DNA from: Corticimicrobacter populi
GTDB taxonomy: Bacteria; Pseudomonadota; Gammaproteobacteria; Burkholderiales; Burkholderiaceae_B
Direction of reading: 5' to 3'
DNA length: 64,000 nucleotides
Assembly (NCBI RefSeq): GCF_003123725.1
Contig: NZ_QETA01000005.1
Location: 62,001-126,000, forward strand
The position numbers and the translations under genes were made by a program. The notes below the pieces were generated by a model that was not told where the DNA came from, searched no databases, and was given only the letters and a program-made list of their open reading frames with translations. Positions 46,147 through 54,719 of the stretch are shown one piece after another (the stretch's first letter is position 1; each line of letters begins with the position of its first letter).

Positions 46147-46470
46147 ATGAAAAAGATTGGCTCCGCACTCGTTCTGGCTGCCATGATGGGCCTGGGTACG
46201 CAAGTTGCTGCCTCCGGTCTCCCCAACAAGGTTGATCGTGGGGTCATCCGTTTCCAGGGGCAAATTGTCGAAGGTGCCACCTGTCGTCCGCAGGTCAATG
46301 GTCGCACTGCAGTACTTCAGGTCTCCGCTGTCTGTTCGGACCAGCGTGTCATGCAGCGCGTCCCTGGTCGCCAGGCTGGCGACGAGGTCATGATCGATGT
46401 GCGCGACATTCCCGCACGCGATGGGCGGCAGGATGTTCGTCGCCAGCTCGTCACCCTGACATACCGCTGA
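46147..46470 (+). CDS. short fimbrillin-like secreted protein
   Basis: 107 residues with a clear signal peptide (MKKIGSALVLAAMMGLG, ending near AAS). The mature protein starts with a GVIRFQGQIVEGATC strand, like the N-terminal strand and first Cys of type 1 pilins, has a second Cys about 20 residues on, and ends QLVTLTYR, the pilin C-terminal beta-strand pattern. It is about 60 residues shorter than a normal pilin, so most of the middle of the Ig-like fold is missing or compressed. ATG 46147 has a strong AGGAGG. It is divergent from regulator 1 and separated from the main fimbrial operon by a permease gene. Confidence 0.72.
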   Translation: MKKIGSALVLAAMMGLGTQVAASGLPNKVDRGVIRFQGQIVEGATCRPQVNGRTAVLQVSAVCSDQRVMQRVPGRQAGDEVMIDVRDIPARDGRQDVRRQLVTLTYR

Positions 46471-46531
46471 GTTTCCTGTCCTGATCCGTATCGGCTCGCC
46501 GCCCCGTTTGAGGCGGCAGCTATACTGAATC

Positions 46532-47872
46532 ATGGCGGACATCCTACATATCATTCGAAGAGAGGCCGGCTTGCCTGCCGTTCTGGGATCGGCCCAGATG
46601 GCAGGCGTGGCCTTTGGCGCAGTCATCAGCTATGGGCTGGTCTCGGGCGGGGTGCTGCCCCTGATGCTGGCCGGACCTGTTGTGGCCATGGTGGGCTATG
46701 TGGCTGCGGCCTGCTTGGTACTGTTGCTGATGTACTGTCTGGCGGATATGGCCGTAACCCATCCTGTGCCAAGCGCTTTTGGTGCCTATGCCGAAGCTTA
46801 TATTGGCCTGCGCATGGGGATTGTCGTGCGTGTCGCCTATTTCAGTGCGGTCGTTTGTATTGTCGGCACGGAAGTCGTCCTGCTGGAGCCACTGTTCGGC
46901 TTCTGGCTGGCACCCTTGCCAGGGTGGATGGTCGTTGTCCTGTTGTTGATCGGGCTGGGCGCAATCAATGGGCTGGGCGCGCTGGCCTCTGCGCGTTTCG
47001 GATTGTCGCTGGCCGTGCTGAAGGTCATCGCCCTGATAGCGCTTGTTGCATTGGCGGTCTATCAGGCACCGTTGGCCGGCGAGGCAGAAATTGGAATCGG
47101 GGATACCGTTTGGCCAGACATCTGGGCTGATGTGCCCCTGCCATCACTTTGGCAGGCATTTGTCGTGGCGGTTCTTGGGTATATAGGTATCGAAACCATG
47201 GCAGTGGCTGCGGCCGAAACCGCAGCGCCTGCTGCCGTGCTGCGTCGAAGCATGCGCAGGGCGACCTGGGGAGTGCTGATATTGGTTCTGTGCGCAGTGG
47301 CGGCCTCCGGCTGGATTCAGGCACAGCACTTTGTTCCATTCAATGTGCCTCCCTTTGTCTATCTGTTGGGCCTGACCGGTGTGCCGGCAGTCAATACGGT
47401 TTTCAATGTACTAATGCTGCTGGCAGTCGTCTCTGTGCTCAACAGCCAGATCTATGCAGGATCTCGCCAGTTGTTTGGCCTGAGCAGGGCTGGTCGGGCC
47501 CCGGCGGTGCTGGCGCGCCCCTGGTCGCGTAGCGCAAGCGGCAGCGTTGCCTGCACAGTATTGCTGCCCATACTGATATATCTTGCCTATGAAGCCTTTC
47601 CGACGCAGGTATATATTGGGGCGACGTCAATTGCCGTGACGGCCTTGCTTGCTGTCTGGATGGCGATATTTGCCTCGCATGTCGGTTTTCGTCGGCAGGC
47701 GGGTGGCCGGTCGTGGCAAGGCGTGGTCGGTGTGGTTCTGGTATTGGCTATTGCTGCATCTACGCTGCAGATTGATGTTTTTGGTGTGGCGCTGATGGTC
47801 GGCCTTCCTTTTCTGATTTTTATTTTCATGGCCGAATTTGTTTTCGGACTGTTTTTTGCCAATCCAAAATGA
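46532..47872 (+). CDS. APC-family amino-acid permease
   Basis: 446 residues with about twelve membrane helices. The N-terminal helix region has GSAQMAGVAFGAVISYG, then FGAYAEAYIG near residue 95, both typical of APC-superfamily amino-acid/polyamine transporters. Substrate not predictable. The ribosome site before ATG 46532 is weak. A 6-base GC hairpin (46498-46517) lies between the mini-fimbrillin and this gene. Its position between fimbrial genes is odd and may be incidental. Confidence 0.85.
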   Translation: MADILHIIRREAGLPAVLGSAQMAGVAFGAVISYGLVSGGVLPLMLAGPVVAMVGYVAAACLVLLLMYCLADMAVTHPVPSAFGAYAEAYIGLRMGIVVRVAYFSAVVCIVGTEVVLLEPLFGFWLAPLPGWMVVVLLLIGLGAINGLGALASARFGLSLAVLKVIALIALVALAVYQAPLAGEAEIGIGDTVWPDIWADVPLPSLWQAFVVAVLGYIGIETMAVAAAETAAPAAVLRRSMRRATWGVLILVLCAVAASGWIQAQHFVPFNVPPFVYLLGLTGVPAVNTVFNVLMLLAVVSVLNSQIYAGSRQLFGLSRAGRAPAVLARPWSRSASGSVACTVLLPILIYLAYEAFPTQVYIGATSIAVTALLAVWMAIFASHVGFRRQAGGRSWQGVVGVVLVLAIAASTLQIDVFGVALMVGLPFLIFIFMAEFVFGLFFANPK

Positions 47873-48055
47873 AAATAAATGACAATTAATGGGAGGTGTT
47901 TAGTACAAGTACGAGTTGGTGAGTTTTTGTGCGGGTTGTTTCGTTTTTGTTCTATATATCCCGCCAGATGAAGGTCCTAATATACGTTCACGCTCGATTT
48001 GTGGAGCGCAAGGCGTAAAAGCCTGATCGTGAAATTAACATACCGAGTGATTTGA

Positions 48056-48463
48056 ATGAGCAAGCTGGGAATCTGGGTGGATTTTCAACAGAAAATCGTT
48101 TGCACTGAGTTGCGTCGTCAGGATCTTATCTCGTTTTCCGAGTGGGCCTACGATGCCAGCGATTGTGCGCAACGATTTTCCGAGACGTCTTATCTGGGTT
48201 ACCGCATTTGGGCAGTGCCGTGCATGAGGCTGATGCGCAAGCATCCGTCGCTGTCGCGAGCCCTGGCTGTCGTCGTCCGTTGGATGGTGGCGGACATCAA
48301 GCATGAGCGAGGTGTCAGCAGCCAGTCCCATTGGATGGGCAGGGTGGTGCGCCGGGGTATTTTCTGGCCCGCCAACCGGCTGATCGGACATGCTGCTTCC
48401 CTCGCTGTGCCCACAGGGCAGTCGAAAGGCGACAGCGATTGCGCATTCGTACTCAAAAGTTGA
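48056..48463 (+). CDS. uncharacterised 135-residue protein upstream of fimbrial operon
   Basis: Soluble, Arg- and Trp-rich protein (MSKLGIWVDFQQKIVC...; YLGYRIWAVPCMRLMRKHP; VVRWMVADIKHERG). No signal peptide, membrane helix or known domain is evident; I do not recognise the family. ATG 48056 has GAGTGA a few bases upstream. The 183 bases before it (47873-48055) are AT-rich and hold no gene, probably promoter; the first pilin gene follows after 56 bases, so this may be the first gene of the fimbrial transcript. Confidence 0.6.
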   Translation: MSKLGIWVDFQQKIVCTELRRQDLISFSEWAYDASDCAQRFSETSYLGYRIWAVPCMRLMRKHPSLSRALAVVVRWMVADIKHERGVSSQSHWMGRVVRRGIFWPANRLIGHAASLAVPTGQSKGDSDCAFVLKS

Positions 48464-48519
48464 TTTTCCGAATCCACTTCACTTCATCAACTCTTGTATT
48501 TAGGATAGGTTCAAACATC

Positions 48520-49053
48520 ATGAAAAAGACTCTTGCCAATGTTCTGGTTCTCGCTGGCTTTGCCGCCATCGCCGGCACGGCTGCTGCCGACAGCGGCAAT
48601 ATCTCCTTCCAGGGTGAAATCACGCAATCGGCCTGCTCGATCGGTGGCGGTCAGCAAGGTGCCAACATGGTTGTGCCGATGGGCAGCATCTCGACCAACA
48701 TGTTCAATGGCGTGGGCTCCAAGGCCGGTGACGGTACCGACTTCACGATCGCTCTGCTGGGTTGCGACACCGACGTGTCGGAAAACGCCTCGATTTCGTT
48801 CCGTCCGGGTGCTGGCAGCGTGATCAACAATCGCCTGCTGAGCCTGGAAAACGGCAGTGGCGCAACTGGCGTGGCCGTGGCCCTGGTGGCTGAAGACGGT
48901 ACCGCGATCAACGTAGGCGGCACTGCGACCACCTATACCCTGGTCAAGGGCACCAACAACTTCAACTTCAAGGCCTACTACGAAGCCACCGCCGCCGACA
49001 TCAAGGCTGGTAAGGCCAATGCTCGCGCCGTTTTCGAAGTGACCTACTCCTAA
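48520..49053 (+). CDS. major fimbrial subunit (type 1 pilin)
   Basis: 177 residues: a signal peptide ending near TAAA-DS, an N-terminal donor strand with GNISFQGEITQSACSI, a disulfide pair (Cys near 39 and 81: ITQSACSI, LLGCDTD), and a C-terminal strand ending RAVFEVTYS with the penultimate Tyr needed for chaperone binding. Codon use is stronger than in neighbours (few rare-looking codons), as expected for an abundant structural protein. Followed by two hairpins that would limit transcription into the minor subunit and assembly genes. Confidence 0.93.
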   Translation: MKKTLANVLVLAGFAAIAGTAAADSGNISFQGEITQSACSIGGGQQGANMVVPMGSISTNMFNGVGSKAGDGTDFTIALLGCDTDVSENASISFRPGAGSVINNRLLSLENGSGATGVAVALVAEDGTAINVGGTATTYTLVKGTNNFNFKAYYEATAADIKAGKANARAVFEVTYS

Positions 49054-49061
49054 GCAGCGCA

Positions 49062-49083
49062 GGCCGGGGGTTTAGCCCCGGCC
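49062..49083 (+). other. stable hairpin after the major pilin gene
   Basis: GGCCGGGG / CCCCGGCC stem with a 6-base loop eight bases after the stop codon and no T tract; likely stabilises the pilin mRNA 3' end or assists termination. Confidence 0.55.
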
Positions 49084-49117
49084 AGTGGAGGCCGGCCATT
49101 GGTCGGTCCTCTGACAG

Positions 49118-49139
49118 GGCCGCGCGTGCGCGGCCTTTT
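49118..49139 (+). terminator. intrinsic terminator inside the fimbrial operon
   Basis: GGCCGCGC / GCGCGGCC stem with 2-base loop and TTTT. It lies between the major pilin and the remaining fimbrial genes, suggesting partial read-through. Confidence 0.75.
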
Positions 49140-49275
49140 CAAAGAAGTGTGCCGTCATCGTTACATGGCTGGCCGCACGAGAACAATCCAGAAATCTTAA
49201 GGCTGCACCTGTTGCGAAGCATCAGGCGGGCTTGTCTGCGCCTGTATGGCGCATACCTTCATAGTCACGATACCG

Positions 49276-49815
49276 ATGAAATCCATATCGAAATTTATCT
49301 TCCGGGCGATTGCCTTTTGCCTGGCTGCGAGTGCAGCTCACGCTCAGACTGCGACCCTGAATATTTCCGGTCGTATTACCAATACACCGTGCACGATTTC
49401 TGTGGGTAACGTCAATATGGGTGATGTACCGATTAGCGAATTTGCGGCTTCCAATATTGCGCCTGAAAAATATTGGAAGAATTTCAGCGTGACGTTGGGT
49501 GGTTGTGAACTGAGTACCTTGAGTACTGCATCACTCAAGTTTAAAGGCACGACTGCTGGTGACAACATAACATTGGCATTGCAATCCGGAACGGGGGCCG
49601 CTCAAGGATTCGGCGTCATGATTGTTACTAAAGATGCGACTCATATGAGTGATCGGATGGTGAATGTCGATGGCAGCACTTCTTATGCATTTAATGTTGC
49701 CTCGGGGAAAAAGACTTTTGATTTTCAGGCTGCTTACAGAGCAACGTCGTCGAATACGACACGTAAACCAGGCACGGCCAATGCCACGGCAACGATCACT
49801 TTGACCTATTCCTGA
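49276..49815 (+). CDS. minor fimbrial subunit
   Basis: 179 residues with a signal peptide (MKSISKFIFRAIAFCL, ending AHA), pilin N-terminal strand TLNISGRITNTPCTI, second Cys in LGGCELS, and C-terminal strand ending TITLTYS. Weaker base composition and lower GC than the major pilin. A longer start at ATG 49246 adds ten residues; neither start has a good ribosome site. Probably an adaptor or secondary shaft subunit, 20 bases before the chaperone gene. Confidence 0.88.
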   Translation: MKSISKFIFRAIAFCLAASAAHAQTATLNISGRITNTPCTISVGNVNMGDVPISEFAASNIAPEKYWKNFSVTLGGCELSTLSTASLKFKGTTAGDNITLALQSGTGAAQGFGVMIVTKDATHMSDRMVNVDGSTSYAFNVASGKKTFDFQAAYRATSSNTTRKPGTANATATITLTYS

Positions 49816-49835
49816 TTGACTCGGAGGTATGACTC

Positions 49836-50591
49836 ATGGCTACGTTCCAGAATACGACTGCAGCCGCATGTGTGGCTGCTGCCTGCCTGTTGATGGCAGG
49901 AACGGCCCAGGCTGCCGTCCAGTTGTCCAGCACCCGTGCGATCATGAATGAAACAGATCGCAATGTCTCCGTATATGCCCGCAATATGTCGGCCGAGCCT
50001 TTTGTGGTGCAGGCCTGGATCGATGGCGATGACGAAGAAATGGAGACGCCGTTCTTCATTTCGCCGCCGCTGAGTCGTTTCGATGGCAATGCCGAGCGCA
50101 GCCTGAATATCACGCGCGTGGGTGAGGATGATCTGCCCAGTGATCGGGAGTCCTATTACTGGATCAACGTGCTGGAAATTCCGCAAAAAACAGATGGCGA
50201 TGAAAACAGCCTGATGCTCGCCACACGTACGCGGATCAAGCTGTTCTATCGCCCGAACGATATCCAGAAGTCCCCACGAGGCGCGGAACTGATCAAGTGG
50301 TCGATGGCGCGTGAGGGTTCGCAATGTCAGCTGGCCATCGAGAATACCTCGGCCTACAACATCAATTTTGCCAGCATCGATCTGACGGGCGAAGCCAGCG
50401 ACTTTGGGCGCGCCCTGATTGCCAAGCCGCTGGAAACGACGCGGGTGCCACTGGCGCACTGCCCTGTCGGGGGCGTGTCTGTCACGCCTCATGTGGTCAA
50501 TGACTATGGTGTTGTCGAGTCCTGGCCGGCTGTGGTACCGGTTCTGTCGGGCGCACCGGTCACGAGCGTACCTGCTGGAGCAGTGCAGTGA
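49836..50591 (+). CDS. periplasmic fimbrial chaperone (PapD-like)
   Basis: 251 residues: a signal peptide ending near AQAA, two Ig-like domains, AVQLSSTRAIMNETDRNVSV at the N-terminal strand, the alternating hydrophobic G1-region and YYWINVLEIP, a chaperone signature. It caps subunits by donor-strand complementation and hands them to the usher. Its stop overlaps the usher start by 4 bases. Confidence 0.93.
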   Translation: MATFQNTTAAACVAAACLLMAGTAQAAVQLSSTRAIMNETDRNVSVYARNMSAEPFVVQAWIDGDDEEMETPFFISPPLSRFDGNAERSLNITRVGEDDLPSDRESYYWINVLEIPQKTDGDENSLMLATRTRIKLFYRPNDIQKSPRGAELIKWSMAREGSQCQLAIENTSAYNINFASIDLTGEASDFGRALIAKPLETTRVPLAHCPVGGVSVTPHVVNDYGVVESWPAVVPVLSGAPVTSVPAGAVQ

Positions 50592-53083
50592 ATCCTTGCA
50601 ACTTGCCGGGGCGATCCCTGGCGCTGTATGTAAGTGCCGTTCTGGGCCTGTTCGCCCTGTCGAGCAGCCATGCCGAAGAGCTGGCTGCCCAATTCGATGA
50701 CAGCTTTCTGCATCAGGGAGCCGGCCAGCCGAGCGTGGATCTGTCGATCTTTGCGCTGTCCAACCGTGTGCTGCCAGGTCTGAAGTCCGTGGTGTTGCGG
50801 GTCAACGGGCAACTGTCGGGAATGCGGGAAATCGATTTCATTGCCGTTGATGGCAAGGAAAACGCGCAGCCCTGCCTGTCGACCGAGCTGCTGGAAGACG
50901 TTGGTGTCAATCTGCTGGCTTTCCCCTCCCTCGTCGGGGTGGGGGCACCGCCGTGCACGAGCTTGCTTGCAGCTATTCCGTCGGCCTCGGCCAATTATGA
51001 TTTCGACAGGAATATCTTGAACCTGTCGATACCCCAGGCCGCGCTCAATCAGCGTGCGCGGGGTGCCGTGTCGCCCGAAATGTGGGATACCGGTGAGACG
51101 GCCTTCTGGTCTTCATATCATTTTTCGCATAACCAGATGCGGATTTCGGGTGAGGGCCGCTCGACCAATCGCAGCAGCTTCCTGAGCCTGCGCAATGGTC
51201 TGAACCTGGGTGCCTGGCGTTTGCGTGCCAATGGTAATTTCTACGACAACAACGGCAGTTCGAATTTCACCTGGAATGACTTCTATGCCGAGCGCGATGT
51301 CGCTGCCTGGCGCGGTTGGCTGCGCCTGGGCGACAGCTCGACATCGGGCCAGATATTTACCTCCACCCGGTTCCGGGGCGTGCAACTGCAATCCGATGAG
51401 GGCATGCTGCCGGACAGCATGCGGGGTTACGCGCCGGTGGTTCGCGGTGTGGCGGCGAGCAATGCCAAGGTCACCGTTCGCCAGAATGGCTATGTGATTT
51501 ACACCACCTTTGTCGCGGCTGGGCCGTTCGTCATCAATGACCTCTATTCGACACCAGGTGGCGGCGACCTGGAGGTCGAGGTGGAGGAACTCAATGGTCG
51601 CACCACGCAGTTTTTCCAGCCGTTTTCGGCACTGCCGACCATGGTGCGCGAAGGTATCTGGAATTACAACTTTTCCCTGGGACAGCATCGCCAGAGCTTC
51701 GGTAATGGCAAGCCACTGATGGGCATGGCGACGTTGGCGTATGGTTTGCCCTACGGGCTGACTGCCTATGGCGGTCTGACGACGGCCGAGGGCGGTTACC
51801 ACGCAGGTGCGATTGGCATGGCGATCAACATGCGGGCTCTGGGCGCGCTGTCGCTGGATTTGACCAGTTCACGCTCGCGCCAGCTGGATGGTGGCAAGCT
51901 GGTCGGTACTGCCGCCCGCATTCAGTATGCCAAGTCGTTTGCCGAAAGCGGTACCGACCTGACGCTGGCCAGCTATCGCTACAACTCGTCGGGTTATCGC
52001 AGTCTGGATGATGCGCTGCGTGATCGTAACGACAGTACCGTGTTTCGTGGTTTGCAACGCCAGCAGGAATATCAGTTGTCGTTTGCCCAGCGCATTGGAG
52101 AGACGGGCTCGCTTTCGTTCAACTATTTTGGCCTGACCTACCGTAATGAGGAGAAGAAGGCCGAGTACATGCAGGTGGGGTATTCCAGTGCCGTTGGGCG
52201 TGTCGGTTATTCGATTAACCTCGGTCTCAACCGCAGCCCGCAGCAGGAACGCCAGTCCACGGTCATGCTCACGCTGAGCCTGCCCCTGGGGGGATCACAT
52301 ACGGCCAGCTATTCAATGAATCACACCAGCGGCCAGGGTACCAGCCATGATGCCAACCTGAGTGGTGCGCTGACCGACGACTATGCAGTGACATATGCCC
52401 TGCAGGCCGGGATCAATTCGGGCAATGACAGTGGTGGACATGGCTATGGTTCGCTGGGTTATGCCTCGCCTGTCGGAATCATGAACGTCAGCCATGCCTA
52501 TGCACGCAATAGTTCGAATACTAACTTCGACTTCAGCGGTGCGGTGGTCGTGGATGGCAAGGGGCCGCTGTTTGGCCAGTCGCTGGGTGAGACGGCCATT
52601 GTGGTCGATGCGCCGGGCGCGGCCGGAGTACAGGTCGAGTCTTTCCCAGGGGTGCGTACCGACAGCAATGGACGTGCGCTGATTCCCTATGTCAGCCCGT
52701 ATCGTGAAAACCGCATTTCGTTGGCACCTGATTACGACGATGCAACCGCGACGATCCAGCAGAACGTGCAGACTGTCGTGCCGACACGGGGGGCTATTGC
52801 CGTGGCACATTTCGAGACTGCAATTGGCCGCACGGTTATCGCGACCCTGCGGGGAAGCGACGGCAAGGTATTGCCATTTGGTGCGTCCATCTATGACGAT
52901 GATGGCGAACAGCGTGGCGTGGTCGGGCCGGTGGGGCGTTCGTGGCTGACGGGACTGCAGGGCAACAACCATTTCCTGGTGAAGTGGGGCGAACAGCAAG
53001 AGTTGCAGTGCACCTTTGAAATCGATGTGTCGGCTGCCGAGCAGGGAACCGATAAAGTACAGAAGGAGTTCACATGCGCCTGA
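50588..53083 (+). CDS. outer-membrane fimbrial usher
   Basis: 831 residues, GTG start overlapping the chaperone stop. Signal peptide (ending SSHA), N-terminal subunit-binding domain (FDDSFL, VDLSIF, VVLRVNGQLSG), 24-strand pore with a middle plug domain, and C-terminal domains (GRTVIATLRGSDGKVLPFGA; the Cys pair near the end: LQCTF and FTCA). Residues such as GFSS-like family words are replaced by MRGYAPVVRGVAASNAKVTV, the typical usher plug-adjacent motif. Catalyses subunit ordering and secretion. It overlaps the adhesin gene by 10 bases. Confidence 0.94.
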   Translation: MNPCNLPGRSLALYVSAVLGLFALSSSHAEELAAQFDDSFLHQGAGQPSVDLSIFALSNRVLPGLKSVVLRVNGQLSGMREIDFIAVDGKENAQPCLSTELLEDVGVNLLAFPSLVGVGAPPCTSLLAAIPSASANYDFDRNILNLSIPQAALNQRARGAVSPEMWDTGETAFWSSYHFSHNQMRISGEGRSTNRSSFLSLRNGLNLGAWRLRANGNFYDNNGSSNFTWNDFYAERDVAAWRGWLRLGDSSTSGQIFTSTRFRGVQLQSDEGMLPDSMRGYAPVVRGVAASNAKVTVRQNGYVIYTTFVAAGPFVINDLYSTPGGGDLEVEVEELNGRTTQFFQPFSALPTMVREGIWNYNFSLGQHRQSFGNGKPLMGMATLAYGLPYGLTAYGGLTTAEGGYHAGAIGMAINMRALGALSLDLTSSRSRQLDGGKLVGTAARIQYAKSFAESGTDLTLASYRYNSSGYRSLDDALRDRNDSTVFRGLQRQQEYQLSFAQRIGETGSLSFNYFGLTYRNEEKKAEYMQVGYSSAVGRVGYSINLGLNRSPQQERQSTVMLTLSLPLGGSHTASYSMNHTSGQGTSHDANLSGALTDDYAVTYALQAGINSGNDSGGHGYGSLGYASPVGIMNVSHAYARNSSNTNFDFSGAVVVDGKGPLFGQSLGETAIVVDAPGAAGVQVESFPGVRTDSNGRALIPYVSPYRENRISLAPDYDDATATIQQNVQTVVPTRGAIAVAHFETAIGRTVIATLRGSDGKVLPFGASIYDDDGEQRGVVGPVGRSWLTGLQGNNHFLVKWGEQQELQCTFEIDVSAAEQGTDKVQKEFTCA

Positions 53084-54234
53084 CCAGAGTGACGCGAATC
53101 AGGATGGTGCCGGCTTTGGTTATCACCTTATTGGGTATGGCCAGCCAGTCGGTAGTCATGAACGAGGCCTATGCCGGGCCGCTTGATAGCCGTGCGGTGG
53201 CTTGCCGCCTGAATAATCAGGGTGGCAAGACCAACAAGGGTAACACCTATACGGCTTATCGTAGCTCCGGCTATGTTATGCCGTTGTCTGTTGGTGTGAC
53301 GACAAGACCGCTGCCTTCCGAGGCGCAGCGTGGTCAGGTGCTGTTTTCGACAACTGAGAGCGCTTTGCCATCTCTGTATGGAGAGGCACAGGGGCAGGCC
53401 GCGCCACTTTATTACTGTCCGCCAGGCACGACCGAGAGATTCGACGGCAATGGTGCCTATATTGATAGCGCTTACAAGCTTTATTCAACTGGCGTGCCGG
53501 GCATAGGGTATCGGGTTTACTATTATCTCAACGGAGGGGAAGAGGTCCCGGCACCTGCGACCTTTAACAATTCCTATCAGACGGGTGCGCTGGTATTTCC
53601 CATGAACGGATCTGGTCAGAGCGGGTACTTGACTACGCGTATTGATTTTGTGGCGACTGGGCAGCCGATTCAACCGGGAGTGATCAGGGCCAGTCAAGTC
53701 TTTGGGCAGGTGACCGTGCCAAATGCCGGTATCAGCATTCCCTGGCAACTGTACAAGGTGTACATGAACCAGGACATCACGATTACCGTGCCCACGTGCA
53801 ATGTCACCAATACTGCAGCATTGAACATGACTTTGCCCGATGTCTCGACGACTCAACTGTTGAGTGGCAAGGCGGGTGGTATTAGCGAGACCGTGTTACA
53901 GGTTAGTTGTGCGGCTACCAGTCGTCTTGCGCCTTCACTGAAGATTACCGCCAACACGCAGGTCAGCGGTCAAGCGGCGACCTTGCGTAATCAGGATGTG
54001 AGTGCTGGTGGTGCTAAAGGGGTCGGGGTGAAGCTGTGGTTGTATGACCCACCTGCCGGCGGCCATCGCCAGGTGTCGTTTGGTACCGAAGAAAAAGGTG
54101 TTGGGTTGCCCGTTGGTAATGTGCCCACCAGTCAATGGACGTATGGTTTGGGGGCGAGTTACCAGCAGATAGATTCCACGGTACAGGCCGGGACAGTCCG
54201 GGCATCTGCGACCCTCACGTTTACCTACATGTAA
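53074..54234 (+). CDS. two-domain fimbrial tip adhesin
   Basis: 386 residues, twice pilin length. A signal peptide (about 1-34, ending AYA), a receptor-binding-type N-terminal domain (about 35-205) rich in Tyr, Gly and Ser with Cys in VACRLNN and YYCPPG, then a pilin domain (about 210-386) with VTVPTCNV, VSCAATS and C-terminal TLTFTYM. This is the layout of FimH-like tip adhesins; the ligand cannot be read from sequence. Last gene of the assembly operon; the next gene starts 80 bases on. Confidence 0.85.
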   Translation: MRLTRVTRIRMVPALVITLLGMASQSVVMNEAYAGPLDSRAVACRLNNQGGKTNKGNTYTAYRSSGYVMPLSVGVTTRPLPSEAQRGQVLFSTTESALPSLYGEAQGQAAPLYYCPPGTTERFDGNGAYIDSAYKLYSTGVPGIGYRVYYYLNGGEEVPAPATFNNSYQTGALVFPMNGSGQSGYLTTRIDFVATGQPIQPGVIRASQVFGQVTVPNAGISIPWQLYKVYMNQDITITVPTCNVTNTAALNMTLPDVSTTQLLSGKAGGISETVLQVSCAATSRLAPSLKITANTQVSGQAATLRNQDVSAGGAKGVGVKLWLYDPPAGGHRQVSFGTEEKGVGLPVGNVPTSQWTYGLGASYQQIDSTVQAGTVRASATLTFTYM

Positions 54235-54314
54235 TTGGGAATGTTCTTGTATTCCGGCCCACGGCGCTGGGATACACTGTTTTTTCCATTTTCAAGCAGC
54301 CTTGGAGAGTCGAT

Positions 54315-54719
54315 ATGTCGGGACTACCGGATCGGGAACAGTTGCGGGTCACGCTCGCCAAGGTCATTGCGGAAACCTGCCGTTGCGATGCCGCGGCATT
54401 GTTGCGTGACGCCCCCTTTACCACAGTGATCGAGAATTTCGATTCACTCTATATGCTGGAAATCATGCTGGGCATCGAGGTCGAGTATGGCCTGAGCGCA
54501 GATGATCTGTTGCCTCGCGACTATACGACCAGCGAGGAACTGGCCGAGTTCTTTCCAACCAATCTCACCGAGCTGGCCGAGCATATCGAGAAAGTCGCCG
54601 AGCGCAAGGCTGCAAACGAAGCTGCCGGCATCCATCCGCCAACGCCCGAAAGCGTCGAGGCCGAACTGCGACGCCAGATCGAGGTAGAAGAACAGGCCCA
54701 GAAGGGAGAGCGTGTATGA
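54315..54719 (+). CDS. acyl-carrier-protein-like protein with C-terminal extension
   Basis: 134 residues. The first about 90 residues form an ACP-like helical bundle with the phosphopantetheine site Asp43-Ser44-Leu45 (ENFDSLYMLEI), and an acidic helical extension of about 45 residues follows. ATG 54315 is preceded by GGAG. It overlaps the following ketosynthase gene by 4 bases (ATGA), so the two proteins probably work as a pair in making or extending an acyl chain. Substrate unknown. Confidence 0.8.
   Translation: MSGLPDREQLRVTLAKVIAETCRCDAAALLRDAPFTTVIENFDSLYMLEIMLGIEVEYGLSADDLLPRDYTTSEELAEFFPTNLTELAEHIEKVAERKAANEAAGIHPPTPESVEAELRRQIEVEEQAQKGERV

Noticed and set aside
46498-46517. GC hairpin before the permease as a terminator
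   Set aside because: No T tract and only six base pairs; cannot be called a terminator.
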